A stretch of 9,372 bases of DNA, taken from positions 1 through 9,372 of the forward strand of contig NZ_JAHZIA010000048.1 in assembly GCF_019420015.1 (NCBI RefSeq). Direction: 5' to 3'. The translations under genes were made by a program, and so were the position numbers. This DNA is from Anaerofustis sp. Lineage in GTDB: Bacteria > Bacillota > Clostridia > Eubacteriales > Anaerofustaceae. The notes beneath the pieces are model-generated. The model did no database searches and was not told where the DNA came from. It worked only from the letters and a program-made list of their open reading frames with translations. Positions 1 to 7,137 of the stretch are shown here, piece after piece. How positions within the stretch are numbered: the first letter of the stretch is position 1; each line of letters starts with the position of its first letter.

Positions 1-1
1 C

Positions 2-199
2 CCACCTCAAACAGGTATTCTCGGTGTTTGTGGACTAGAAGATAAAATAAAAGTTGTGGATGGAAATATTATTCCTTACAAAGCAATGAATTTATCTCTC
101 ACATGTGATCACAGAGCTGTTGACGGAGCAGATGCGGCAAGATTGTTAAAAGATTTATGCGAAGCGCTAGAAAATTTTTCTGCTTTGCTTGCTAAATAG
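2..199 (+). CDS. E2 acyltransferase of a 2-oxo acid dehydrogenase complex, C-terminal fragment
   Basis: The last 65 codons of an E2 (dihydrolipoamide acyltransferase); the 5' part lies left of the window. E2 forms the core of the complex and transfers the acyl group from its lipoyl arm to CoA. The visible piece is the end of the catalytic domain. It carries the E2 active-site motif DHRAVDG (His and Asp catalytic in the family) at nucleotides 107-127, preceded by the typical stretch PPQTGILGV near the start and followed by a short helical C-terminus. The lipoyl and subunit-binding domains cannot be seen. The stop overlaps the ribosome site of the E3 gene, 13 bases before its start, so the two are co-transcribed. 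Whether the acyl group is acetyl (pyruvate), branched-chain or acetoin-derived cannot be told from this fragment. Confidence 0.93.
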   Translation, partial: PPQTGILGVCGLEDKIKVVDGNIIPYKAMNLSLTCDHRAVDGADAARLLKDLCEALENFSALLAK

Positions 200-212
200 G
201 AGGTAGTTTTTT

Positions 213-1574
213 ATGTATGATGTAATCATTATAGGTGCAGGCCCGGGGGGATATCTTGCAGCCGAAAGGATATCCGCCGAAGGCAAAAAGACTTTGCTTA
301 TCGAAAAAGAACATATTGGCGGAGTATGTTTAAACGAAGGTTGTATCCCCACAAAAACACTTTTATATTCCGCAAAACTTTATGACGGAGCACTTCACGG
401 AGAAAAATACGGTATAAAGACAGAAAAGATAAGCATAGACCATAGCGCCGTAATCGACAGAAAAGATAAAGTCGTAAAGACTCTTGTCGGAGGAGTTTCT
501 ATGACATTAAAATCAAAGAAAGTTGAAGTGGTTATGGGAAATGCCGAAATAAAAGAGAAAAAAGACGGTAAAATTCAAGTAGAAGTAAACGGTGAAATAA
601 AAGAAAGTACATATTTAATTATTGCAACGGGATCTGACAGTGTGAAACCTCCTATTCCGGGTGTAAAAGAAGGTCTTGAAGAAGGGTTTGTAATTACTAA
701 CAAGGAAATACTCAAACTAAAAGAAGTACCAAACGAACTCATCGTAATAGGCGGAGGAGTTATAGGTCTTGAGATGGCAAGTTATTTTAACAGTATAGGA
801 AGCAAAGTAACCGTTATAGAAATGATGAATAAAATAGCAGGACCTACAGATGAAACCATCTCCGATATACTAAAAAAAGAATATGAAAAAAAAGGCATTA
901 AATTTAACCTCGAATCCAAAGTCACAAAAATAGAAGACAAAAACGTTTACTTTGAAAAAGACGGTAAGGAAAGTAAGATTAGCGCCGATAAGGTGTTGTT
1001 ATCAATAGGAAGGAGAGCCAATATTAACGGAATAGGTCTTGAAAATCTGAATGTATATACCGAAAAAGGATGTATAAAAGTAGACGAAAAACAACAAACC
1101 AATGTGGCGAATGTATATGCCGTAGGAGACTGTGTCGGGGGAATTATGCTTGCACACACGGCATACAGAGAAGCAGAAGTTGCCGTTAATAACATAATGG
1201 GCAGAAAGGACAGAATGAAATACAAAGCCGTTCCAAGCGTTATTTATACCAATCCGGAAATAGCTTCTGTGGGAGAAAGCGAACAAAGCGCAAAAGAAAA
1301 AGGATTGGATGTAATTGTAAAGAAACTTCCTATGCAGTATTCCGGAAGATATGTTGCAGAAAACGAGGGAGGAAACGGAATTATAAAAATCGTAGTAGAT
1401 AAAAAATGGAACACCCTCATAGGGGTACATATAATAGCAAATTACGCCAGCGAAATTATACTTGCGGCGGCAGCCATGGTTGAGAGTGAAATGGATATTG
1501 AAGAAATAAAGAAAATCGTTTTCCCTCACCCAAGTGTCGGAGAAATAATAAGAGAGGCTGTATTCACTATATAA
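213..1574 (+). CDS. lpdA: Dihydrolipoamide dehydrogenase (E3)
   Basis: FAD-dependent E3, which reoxidises the dihydrolipoyl arm of E2 and passes electrons to NAD+. At 453 residues it is the usual short form without an N-terminal lipoyl domain. In order: FAD dinucleotide fold GAGPGG (8-13); redox-active disulfide CLNEGC (Cys39, Cys44) followed by IPTK; ATGS (138-141); NAD fold GGGVIG (180-185); second FAD contact in NVYAVGDC near 300; and a C-terminal dimerisation domain ending in HPSVGE, whose His439 and Glu444 match the catalytic His-Glu pair. The residue two before that His is Pro, where many E3s have another His. The start is set by TAGGAGGT eight bases upstream. It lies between E2 and E1 with gaps of 13 and 12 bases, so it is the dedicated E3 of this complex. 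Every expected motif is present. Confidence 0.96.
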   Translation: MYDVIIIGAGPGGYLAAERISAEGKKTLLIEKEHIGGVCLNEGCIPTKTLLYSAKLYDGALHGEKYGIKTEKISIDHSAVIDRKDKVVKTLVGGVSMTLKSKKVEVVMGNAEIKEKKDGKIQVEVNGEIKESTYLIIATGSDSVKPPIPGVKEGLEEGFVITNKEILKLKEVPNELIVIGGGVIGLEMASYFNSIGSKVTVIEMMNKIAGPTDETISDILKKEYEKKGIKFNLESKVTKIEDKNVYFEKDGKESKISADKVLLSIGRRANINGIGLENLNVYTEKGCIKVDEKQQTNVANVYAVGDCVGGIMLAHTAYREAEVAVNNIMGRKDRMKYKAVPSVIYTNPEIASVGESEQSAKEKGLDVIVKKLPMQYSGRYVAENEGGNGIIKIVVDKKWNTLIGVHIIANYASEIILAAAAMVESEMDIEEIKKIVFPHPSVGEIIREAVFTI

Positions 1575-1586
1575 GGAGAAAGTAAA

Positions 1587-4049
1587 ATGACAAAAAGTTT
1601 ATATGTTGATCCAAATGAAGTCAGAAAAAAAGGCACAATAAAGTTTGAAGATATAAAAGTTAATGACTATCAAAAAAAAGTAAAAGATGTTTTAGATGAA
1701 TTTTCTGTGGATGAATTTAAAAGAATTTACAGAGATATGTGGTATATCAGAGAATTTGAAACAATGCTTAACTTAATAAAAACGAGAAGCGAATACGAAG
1801 GAATGGAATACAATAATCCGGGACCTGCACATCTTGCCATAGGGCAGGAAGCCGCATATGTAGGTCAGGCATATGATCTTACAATCAACGACTATTCTTT
1901 CGGCTCACACCGTTCTCACGGCGAAGTTTTGGCGAAGGGTTTATCTGCCATAGAAAAATTAAGTGATGAAGAATTAACCAAAATAATGGAAGATTTTGAT
2001 GACGGCAGAATTTATAAAATAATAAAAGAAAATACACAATCAACTGATGTAAAAGATATAGCAAGAGAATTTTATCTATACGGATTTTTAGCAGAAATAT
2101 TCGCAAAAGAAACAGGATTTTCAAAAGGACTTGGAGGCTCAATGCACGCATACTTCTTGCCTTTCGGGCTTTATCCGAACAATGCCATTGTAGGAGGTTC
2201 TGCTCCTATAGCAACGGGAGCGGCGCTGTACAAAAGAGCAAATCAGAAAAAAGGTATAGTAATTGCCAATTGCGGAGACGGAGCAATAGGCTGCGGTCCT
2301 GTATACGAATCGATGAACTTTGCTTCTATGGATCAGTTCAGAGAATTATGGGAAGACGGATTCAACGGTGGACTTCCTATAATTTACAATGTATTCAACA
2401 ACAGTTACGGAATGGGCGGACAAACCAAAGGTGAAACAATGGCTTACGGTATGGTTGCAAGACTGGGGGCCGGTGTTACTCCTAATCAGATGCATGCAGA
2501 AAGAGTCGACGGATACAATCCACTGGCTGTCATAGATGCATACAGAAGAAAAAGAAAAATAGTAGAAAACGGAGAAGGACCTGTTCTTTTGGAAGTTGTA
2601 ACATACAGATTTTCAGGACATTCTCCTTCAGATGCATCGACCTATAGAACAAAAGAAGAAGTAGCCGCATGGGAAGAACAGGATTCAATAATCGATTTCG
2701 GGAATCAAATGATTGAAGCAGGAATATGCACAGATGAAGATTTGAAAAATATTGAACTTGCCGTAAGAGAAGATATTAAAAAAGCAGTTAAACTTTCAAT
2801 TGATCCGGTAATATCTCCAAGAATGGATCTCGACAATCATCCTGAAATCATGGAAAATATTATGTTTTCAAATGAAAAGATAGTAAATAGAGATGAAAGC
2901 CGAGTTCCTGAAATAAACCTTGAAGATAACCCAAGAATAAAAGCAATAGAAAGAAAAGTAAGAAGTGCATACGACGAAAACGGCAAAAAAGTATCCAAAA
3001 ACAAAGTTTTCCAAATAAGAGATGGTTTATTTGAAGCAATAGTTGAAGGATATAAAAACGACTCAACTCTTATAGCTTACGGCGAAGAATGCCGTGACTG
3101 GGGCGGAGCCTTTGCCGTATACAGAGGATTAACCGAAGCTCTTCCTTACCACAGATTATTCAACTCTCCTATTTCCGAAGCTGCCATAGTCGGTACGGCT
3201 GTAGGTTATGCAATGGCGGGAGGAAGAGTTATAGCAGAACTCATGTACGCCGATTTTATAGGAAGATGCGGAGACGAAGTATTTAATCAAATGGCAAAAT
3301 GGCACGCAATGAGTGCGGGAGTTCTTAAAATTCCTGTAATATTAAGACTTCCTACCGGTAATAAATACGGCGCACAACATTCACAGGATTGGAGCGGACT
3401 TTGTACTCATGTTCCGGGACTCAAAGTAGTTTATCCGAATACGCCTTATGATGCAAAAGGTCTTATGAATTCTGCTCTTAGGGGAACAGATCCGGTTATA
3501 TTTGTCGAAAGTCAAAAGATGTACGATAAAGGAGAGGAATTTGAAGAAAGCGTTCCTGAAGGTTATTATGAAATAGAATTTGGTGAACCGAGCATAAAGA
3601 GAAAAGGAAAGGATGTTACAATCCTTACAATCGGACCTACATTATACACTGCTCTTGAAGCAGCAGATAAGCTTGAAGAATATGGAATAAGTGCAGAAGT
3701 AATCGATGCAAGAAGTCTTGTTCCGTTTAACTATGAAAAAGTAATAGAATCGGTTAAGAAAACAGGTAAGATAATCCTTGCTTCCGATGCATGCGAAAGA
3801 GGATCTTACTTACAGGATTTTGCAAGCAATATCACAAGACTCGCTTTTGACTACTTGGATGGTCCTCCTGTTATCGTTGGAGCAAAAAACTGGATTACTC
3901 CTGCCCATGAACTCGATCATAATTTCTTCCCTCAAAGGGATTGGATTATAGACGCATTTCATGAAAATATAATGCCTATCCCGGGATATACACCAAAGCA
4001 TAATTTTACTCCTACGGAACTAATCAGACAAAATAAACTGGGAGTCTAA
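1587..4049 (+). CDS. 2-oxo acid dehydrogenase E1, fused alpha and beta subunits
   Basis: Thiamine-diphosphate-dependent E1, which decarboxylates the 2-oxo acid and reductively acylates the lipoyl arm of E2. Alpha and beta, usually separate genes, are one 820-residue chain. The alpha part (about 40-400) has HRSHGE (108-113), SKGLGGSMH (179-187), the ThDP/Mg motif GDG (230-232) to NN (271-272), and GHSPSDASTYR. A polar linker (about 400-470) leads into the beta part (about 474-820), with GEECRDWGGAF, PISEAAIVG (528-536; Glu531 matches the ThDP-activating Glu), HSQDWS and PGLKVVYPNTP, then a transketolase-C-like domain from about 674. Compared with ordinary E1 alpha there are about 40 extra residues between 113 and 177, and the GDG-NN spacing is about 12 longer. 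AAGGAG lies eight bases before the start. It is the last gene of the operon. The substrate is not decided by sequence; pyruvate is the simplest guess. Confidence 0.93.
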   Translation: MTKSLYVDPNEVRKKGTIKFEDIKVNDYQKKVKDVLDEFSVDEFKRIYRDMWYIREFETMLNLIKTRSEYEGMEYNNPGPAHLAIGQEAAYVGQAYDLTINDYSFGSHRSHGEVLAKGLSAIEKLSDEELTKIMEDFDDGRIYKIIKENTQSTDVKDIAREFYLYGFLAEIFAKETGFSKGLGGSMHAYFLPFGLYPNNAIVGGSAPIATGAALYKRANQKKGIVIANCGDGAIGCGPVYESMNFASMDQFRELWEDGFNGGLPIIYNVFNNSYGMGGQTKGETMAYGMVARLGAGVTPNQMHAERVDGYNPLAVIDAYRRKRKIVENGEGPVLLEVVTYRFSGHSPSDASTYRTKEEVAAWEEQDSIIDFGNQMIEAGICTDEDLKNIELAVREDIKKAVKLSIDPVISPRMDLDNHPEIMENIMFSNEKIVNRDESRVPEINLEDNPRIKAIERKVRSAYDENGKKVSKNKVFQIRDGLFEAIVEGYKNDSTLIAYGEECRDWGGAFAVYRGLTEALPYHRLFNSPISEAAIVGTAVGYAMAGGRVIAELMYADFIGRCGDEVFNQMAKWHAMSAGVLKIPVILRLPTGNKYGAQHSQDWSGLCTHVPGLKVVYPNTPYDAKGLMNSALRGTDPVIFVESQKMYDKGEEFEESVPEGYYEIEFGEPSIKRKGKDVTILTIGPTLYTALEAADKLEEYGISAEVIDARSLVPFNYEKVIESVKKTGKIILASDACERGSYLQDFASNITRLAFDYLDGPPVIVGAKNWITPAHELDHNFFPQRDWIIDAFHENIMPIPGYTPKHNFTPTELIRQNKLGV

Positions 4050-4053
4050 AAAT

Positions 4054-4090
4054 AAAAAGAAAGTTCTTTTATAAGGACTTTCTTTTTTTA
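4054..4090 (+). terminator. Intrinsic terminator of the E2-E3-E1 operon
   Basis: A 15-bp stem with one G-U pair (4054-4068 with 4073-4087), loop TTAT, and a run of T ending at 4089, beginning four bases after the E1 stop. The A-rich left arm would also give a U-tract in the reverse direction, so it may act both ways. Confidence 0.88.
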
Positions 4091-4207
4091 TTTCAACTAT
4101 AATATATAGATTATTTCCATAAAAGTATATACTCTTTACTTAAAAGTTATCTTGCGCCTTATTTATCTAAACAAAGTATGCCATCTAGCAAAATCTTTAT
4201 GACAAAT

Positions 4208-4235
4208 AAAAAGAAGCAGAACTTTGCTTCTTTTT
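4208..4235 (-). terminator. Intrinsic terminator, probably for the membrane-protein gene
   Basis: A perfect 11-bp stem AAAAAGAAGCA/TGCTTCTTTTT (4208-4218 with 4225-4235) and a six-base loop. Read leftward it follows the stop of the 4261-4833 gene by 25 bases and ends in a T-tract. Symmetry suggests it is bidirectional, backing up the terminator at 4054. The 117 bases between the two hairpins show no gene or recognisable signal. Confidence 0.8.
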
Positions 4236-4260
4236 AAATATTATATTTAATTACAGAATT

Positions 4261-4833
4261 TTATGCCTCTTGTAAGGATTCTTCTTTTGAATCTTTTTCT
4301 TTTTTATTGTCAGTGGCATTATTATTATCTTTATCTATAGCTTCTTTTTCGTCTTTTGCACGCTGTTTTTTCTCTCTTTTTTCTCTTAGCTTTTCTTTTT
4401 CCTTTTCCTGTTTAAGAAGCTTTTTTTCTTCTCTCTTCTTGGCTTTTTCCGATAACTTATTATTGTACTGTTCTATTTCTTCCTTGGTAACAACAATTTT
4501 CTTTGCTTCAAGCTTTTCCTCATTTTCTTTATCATATCCGACAAAACCGCAAAGTAACTGCGTTTTTATAAATATCTTGTTATAAATTAATGCAAATATA
4601 AAATTCAAAACAAAATATACACACGCAAATCTATAAAATGAGGTAACGGAAGTAACAACAGGAAACTTCCCAACAATATAATTAACTACAAACTGCGAGC
4701 CAAACATAACCATGGTCCATTTAAAATCAGCTCTCCACAGAGGAACAAAAGCCCCAAAAAACAAAGTTGTAAAACTAAAACCGCTTTTACATACTTTCAC
4801 TCTGTTCTCATTATTTTTTAGTCTGATTTTCAT
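4261..4833 (-). CDS. Small membrane protein with a charged C-terminal tail (resembles the DUF2628 group)
   Basis: A 190-residue protein of unknown function. Residues 17-39 (start GFSFTTLFFG, then FVPLWRADFKW) resemble the hallmark of small DUF2628-type membrane proteins, usually GFSWTxLFFGxFVPLFRGDWKW; this is recognised from memory. Hydrophobic segments lie at about 19-33, 40-55 and 66-89. From about 101 the chain is extremely rich in Lys and Glu and likely a long helix or coiled coil in the cytoplasm, ending in a disordered Asn/Lys/Ser/Glu tail. The start chosen is the ATG at 4833 because GAGGAGGGG (4840-4848) sits six bases before it. An upstream in-frame ATG at 4860 would place that ribosome site inside the gene. 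It has its own promoter and terminator, so it is a single-gene unit. No enzymatic motif is visible. Confidence 0.85.
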   Translation of the reverse strand: MKIRLKNNENRVKVCKSGFSFTTLFFGAFVPLWRADFKWTMVMFGSQFVVNYIVGKFPVVTSVTSFYRFACVYFVLNFIFALIYNKIFIKTQLLCGFVGYDKENEEKLEAKKIVVTKEEIEQYNNKLSEKAKKREEKKLLKQEKEKEKLREKREKKQRAKDEKEAIDKDNNNATDNKKEKDSKEESLQEA

Positions 4834-4893
4834 TCTGAACCCCTCCTCATTAATATTCATATGATATCACAAATTTAATCAAATATAAAAAAA

Positions 4894-4922
4894 ATTGTAA
4901 AAATTTATCGCATTTTAAGCAA
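4894..4922 (-). promoter_or_regulatory. Sigma-A-type promoter of the membrane-protein gene
   Basis: On the minus strand: -35 TTGCTT (4917-4922), a 17-base spacer, -10 TACAAT (4894-4899). It would give a leader of roughly 55 bases before the ATG at 4833. The background is very AT-rich, so a chance match is possible. Confidence 0.55.
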
Positions 4923-4981
4923 TTTACAATAAAATCTTAATAATTGAATATTTTATATTTATATATTTATGTAATGCAAAT

Positions 4982-5006
4982 AAAAAAAGACTATTTAATA
5001 GTCTTT
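4982..5006 (-). terminator. Intrinsic terminator of the Sir2-like/lplA operon
   Basis: A perfect 9-bp stem AAAGACTAT/ATAGTCTTT (4986-4994 with 4998-5006), loop of three, followed leftward by a T-tract (A's at 4982-4988 on the + strand). The stem overlaps the stop codon of lplA, so termination is immediate. Confidence 0.8.
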
Positions 5007-5997
5007 AATTAAACAACAAAGATATAAAGTCTTTATTCGTAAGATTCAATATGTATTCCCCTATGTCAATATCCTTAAAGACATCTTCCACATCTTCTTT
5101 TTTATACCTTAATCCGGTCAATATGTTCTCAAGTTCACTCGTTTCTTTTAAAGAAAAATAATCGCCTCTTATGTTAATATTTTTGATTCTTCCCTCTTTA
5201 ACATTCATCACCGCTTCTATTAATCCGCAGCCTTCAATTTTAATTTTGTTTTTTCCGGTAAATGCAGGAGAATAACCATAATTAAATTCCCATGTACCGT
5301 ATTTTTCTTTAACCAAATTTTCTATATTTTTAATATCTTCCTCATCCAGTTCGTAAAGCTGTATGTCCATGCTTGCAAAAATTTCATCCAATATCAAATC
5401 CCGCAAATCATATATATCAATTTCTCTGTTTATTTTATCCTTTATGTTACAAACTCTGCTTCGTACTGATTTTATCGCTTTGGATTCGATTTTCACCTTA
5501 TTTACATTAAGAGCATTCACCAAAGCCTCTACATTAACGTCATACATAAGAGTTCCGTGATGAAGAACTTTGTTTTTACCGATCATCTGTGCATTTCCGC
5601 TTATCTTTTTTCCGTCAATCAATATATCATTTCTTCCGCTCAAATAAGCTTTTGCACCGAGTTTGTTTAGTACGGAAATGACAGGCTTCGTGTATTTTTC
5701 AAAATCTATCCCCTCTATATCATCATTTTTCTTTGTAACAAAAGAAAAATTCAGATTTCCTTTATCGTGGTAAACAGCTCCTCCGCCCGTGTTTCTCCTC
5801 GCAACAACAATACCATTTTCTTTTATATATTCTTCATTGATTTCTTCTATAGTATTTTGATGTTTCCCTATTATAACCGAAGGTCGATGTATATAAAAAA
5901 ATATATAATCATCTTGAAATTTTTCATTACTCATTAAATAATTTTCAAATGCCATATTGTAATAAGGTATATCAAAATCCGTTTTTATATATTTCAT
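5005..5997 (-). CDS. lplA: Lipoate-protein ligase A
   Basis: Activates free lipoate with ATP to lipoyl-AMP and attaches it to the lipoyl lysine of carrier domains such as E2 or GcvH, in the cytoplasm. The 330 residues match full-length two-domain LplA. The catalytic domain (about 1-240) has RRNTGGGAVYHDKGNLNFS (67-85), the lipoyl-AMP-binding signature, then GRNDILIDG and KKISGNAQ, where Lys131 aligns with the essential lysine of E. coli LplA. HHGTLM follows. The C-terminal accessory domain starts around YGTWEFNYGYSPAF and runs to the end, so it should not need a separate accessory subunit. It is the last gene of the unit: its start is three bases after the stop of the 92-residue gene, with GGAGAAG about 11 bases upstream inside that gene, implying translational coupling. 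An obvious target is the E2 encoded at the left edge. Confidence 0.94.
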   Translation of the reverse strand: MKYIKTDFDIPYYNMAFENYLMSNEKFQDDYIFFYIHRPSVIIGKHQNTIEEINEEYIKENGIVVARRNTGGGAVYHDKGNLNFSFVTKKNDDIEGIDFEKYTKPVISVLNKLGAKAYLSGRNDILIDGKKISGNAQMIGKNKVLHHGTLMYDVNVEALVNALNVNKVKIESKAIKSVRSRVCNIKDKINREIDIYDLRDLILDEIFASMDIQLYELDEEDIKNIENLVKEKYGTWEFNYGYSPAFTGKNKIKIEGCGLIEAVMNVKEGRIKNINIRGDYFSLKETSELENILTGLRYKKEDVEDVFKDIDIGEYILNLTNKDFISLLFN

Positions 5998-6000
5998 AAA

Positions 6001-6279
6001 TTAAAGAACTTCTCCGGAAAAAAGTATATTTGTATAAATTTCGTCATCAAACCCTTTTTTTGTATAAATTGTAATATTTCCCAAACAGGTATCATATCTG
6101 GCAAATTTGTTTACAACCCCGTTTGTTTCTATCATGGTATATTTAACCAAAGCACTTAAAATATCTTCCAAAAATTCATCGTTGTATTTTTCAAGTTGTG
6201 CAAATATATCCTGACTGCAACCTAAAACCCCGAGTTTTTTATTTGCCATAAATATTCCTTGTAAATAATCATCTTTCAT
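6001..6279 (-). CDS. Uncharacterised 92-residue protein between the Sir2-like gene and lplA
   Basis: I do not recognise the family. It has no signal peptide and no membrane segment. It is acidic in its first half (helical look around 24-48, FAQLEKYNDEFLEDILSALVKY) and beta-like in its second (NGVVNKFARYDTCLGNITIYTKK), with two cysteines (21 and 65). It is not a GcvH or lipoyl domain: the lipoyl-lysine turn (ETDKA/EVESVK type) is missing. The start is firm: AGGAGG (6288-6293) is eight bases upstream. A second ATG ten codons in has only a weak AAGGAA. It starts 55 bases after the Sir2-like stop and ends three bases before lplA, so it is very likely co-expressed and may be a partner or regulator of one of them. 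That role is inference from position only. Confidence 0.8.
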   Translation of the reverse strand: MKDDYLQGIFMANKKLGVLGCSQDIFAQLEKYNDEFLEDILSALVKYTMIETNGVVNKFARYDTCLGNITIYTKKGFDDEIYTNILFSGEVL

Positions 6280-6334
6280 TGATTTAACCTCCTAAGAAAA
6301 CAATATAATAATATTCTTTCCCAAGATACTATTT

Positions 6335-6883
6335 TTATTGTGTTAATTCTTCCAAAATTTTTCTCACGTTTTTCTGAGCATCTTCCTGAATTTCTATCAC
6401 TTTTGCGCCTCTGCTTTTTGCTACCATTCTAAGGTCCCCGGCTATTGCAGTATGCATAGATGCTCCGATAACCAAGAACACATCCCCCTCTTTCATGCTG
6501 TACACAAGATCATAAGCTTTCTGATAATTCGGAGCAGGGTCTCCGTAAAGAACCGGCTTATTGTAGAGGGTGTAAGCTATATCCATCTCATCATCTTCCG
6601 GCAACCCTCCATGAAGTTCAAGAGGATCACTTCCCGCTTTTCTGTGAAGTCCGTCTATATTCATGGTAATTATCGGTATATTATATTCATAAAGAGCAAA
6701 GTGAGCATCATTTGGCTCAGCACCGTTCATATTTGCTTTTAACTCTTTTATAGTCTCATTGTACTCTTTAGGATTAGATATCGCAAAACTTCTGAACAGT
6801 TTCTCTCTTACTTCCGGTTTTTCCATAAATGTCGGTATATTGCTTTGTTTTGAAATACCGGCACCTGTAAATGCAATAATCAT
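6335..6883 (-). CDS. Small Sir2-like (sirtuin) protein lacking the zinc module
   Basis: Sirtuins use NAD+ to remove acyl groups from lysine or, in some branches, to ADP-ribosylate. This 182-residue protein keeps the Rossmann core: GAGIS (7-11), IPTF (16-19), NIDGLH (75-80), ELHGG with the usual catalytic His (91), VLYGDPAP where sirtuins have VxFGExxP, and FLVIGASM (136-143). Changes stand out: it contains no Cys, so the Cys4 zinc ribbon is gone and the 92-112 segment is short; the Arg after IPTF is Met20; the Gln of TQNID is Met74; the late Asn of the ribose pocket appears to be Gln166. Activity is therefore uncertain; an NAD-binding or NAD-consuming role remains possible. The start at 6883 is chosen because AAGGG lies nine bases upstream; the ATG at 6892 directly abuts that ribosome site. 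First gene of an operon with the 92-residue gene and lplA. Confidence 0.85.
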   Translation of the reverse strand: MIIAFTGAGISKQSNIPTFMEKPEVREKLFRSFAISNPKEYNETIKELKANMNGAEPNDAHFALYEYNIPIITMNIDGLHRKAGSDPLELHGGLPEDDEMDIAYTLYNKPVLYGDPAPNYQKAYDLVYSMKEGDVFLVIGASMHTAIAGDLRMVAKSRGAKVIEIQEDAQKNVRKILEELTQ

Positions 6884-6910
6884 TTTAATCATCCCTTATC
6901 TTTTTTTATC

Positions 6911-6939
6911 ATTATACCGCCTTAAGAATGTAATTTCAA
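6911..6939 (-). promoter_or_regulatory. Near-consensus sigma-A promoter of the Sir2-like/lplA operon
   Basis: On the minus strand: -35 TTGAAA (6934-6939), a 17-base spacer, -10 TATAAT (6911-6916). Predicted transcription start is near 6904, giving a leader of about 20 bases before the ATG at 6883. No operator-like repeat is evident around it, so strong basal expression is expected. Confidence 0.8.
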
Positions 6940-6982
6940 TAAATTGTATTTTATTTATGGTCAGAAAATATTTATACATAGC

Positions 6983-7013
6983 AAAAGAACCCCAACAGGG
7001 TTCTTTTATTTTT
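6983..7013 (+). terminator. Intrinsic terminator without an evident gene to terminate
   Basis: A perfect 10-bp stem AAAAGAACCC/GGGTTCTTTT (6983-6992 with 6998-7007), loop CAACA, then ATTTTTT on the + strand. Read leftward the T-tract is only four bases and then GC. No + strand gene ends before it, and no - strand gene lies to its right. It sits between the Sir2-like promoter and the AT-rich region, where it would insulate the two units or is a leftover of a lost gene. Confidence 0.7.
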
Positions 7014-7137
7014 TATGATTATTCAAACTCAAATATGCTTTATAATATACACTTTACAATATACGTCATTTAATAAATACTTCATAAAACAAATAAAATT
7101 ACAATTTACAAAACAATAAAAGGCCTTTTCTTAAACA

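Noticed and set aside
947..1529. Two long open frames on the minus strand inside lpdA (947-1225 and 1002-1529)
   Set aside because: They oppose a gene with complete E3 motifs, have odd Phe/Tyr/Ser-rich translations and no family resemblance; they are mirror effects of the coding strand.
4307..4585. Open frame on the + strand opposite the membrane-protein gene, Ser/Phe/Leu-rich
   Set aside because: It is the complement of the Lys/Glu-rich tail; its low-complexity sequence follows from that.
4834..4860. Upstream ATG at 4860 as the start of the membrane-protein gene
   Set aside because: The strong GAGGAGGGG site lies between this ATG and the one at 4833, at the right distance only for the latter.
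6001..6279. The 92-residue protein as a GcvH-L lipoyl carrier, which would complete a SirTM-type operon
   Set aside because: No lipoyl-lysine turn or GcvH-like pattern is present, and no macrodomain gene is nearby.
6452..7073. + strand open frames overlapping the Sir2-like gene (6452-6742 and 6759-7073)
   Set aside because: They lie opposite a gene with clear sirtuin motifs, promoter and ribosome site, and the second runs through the terminator hairpin at 6983-7007.
7118..7129. Palindrome AAAAGGCCTTTT as a terminator
   Set aside because: There is no loop and no T-tract beyond the four T of the arm; a perfect loopless palindrome this short is not a convincing hairpin.
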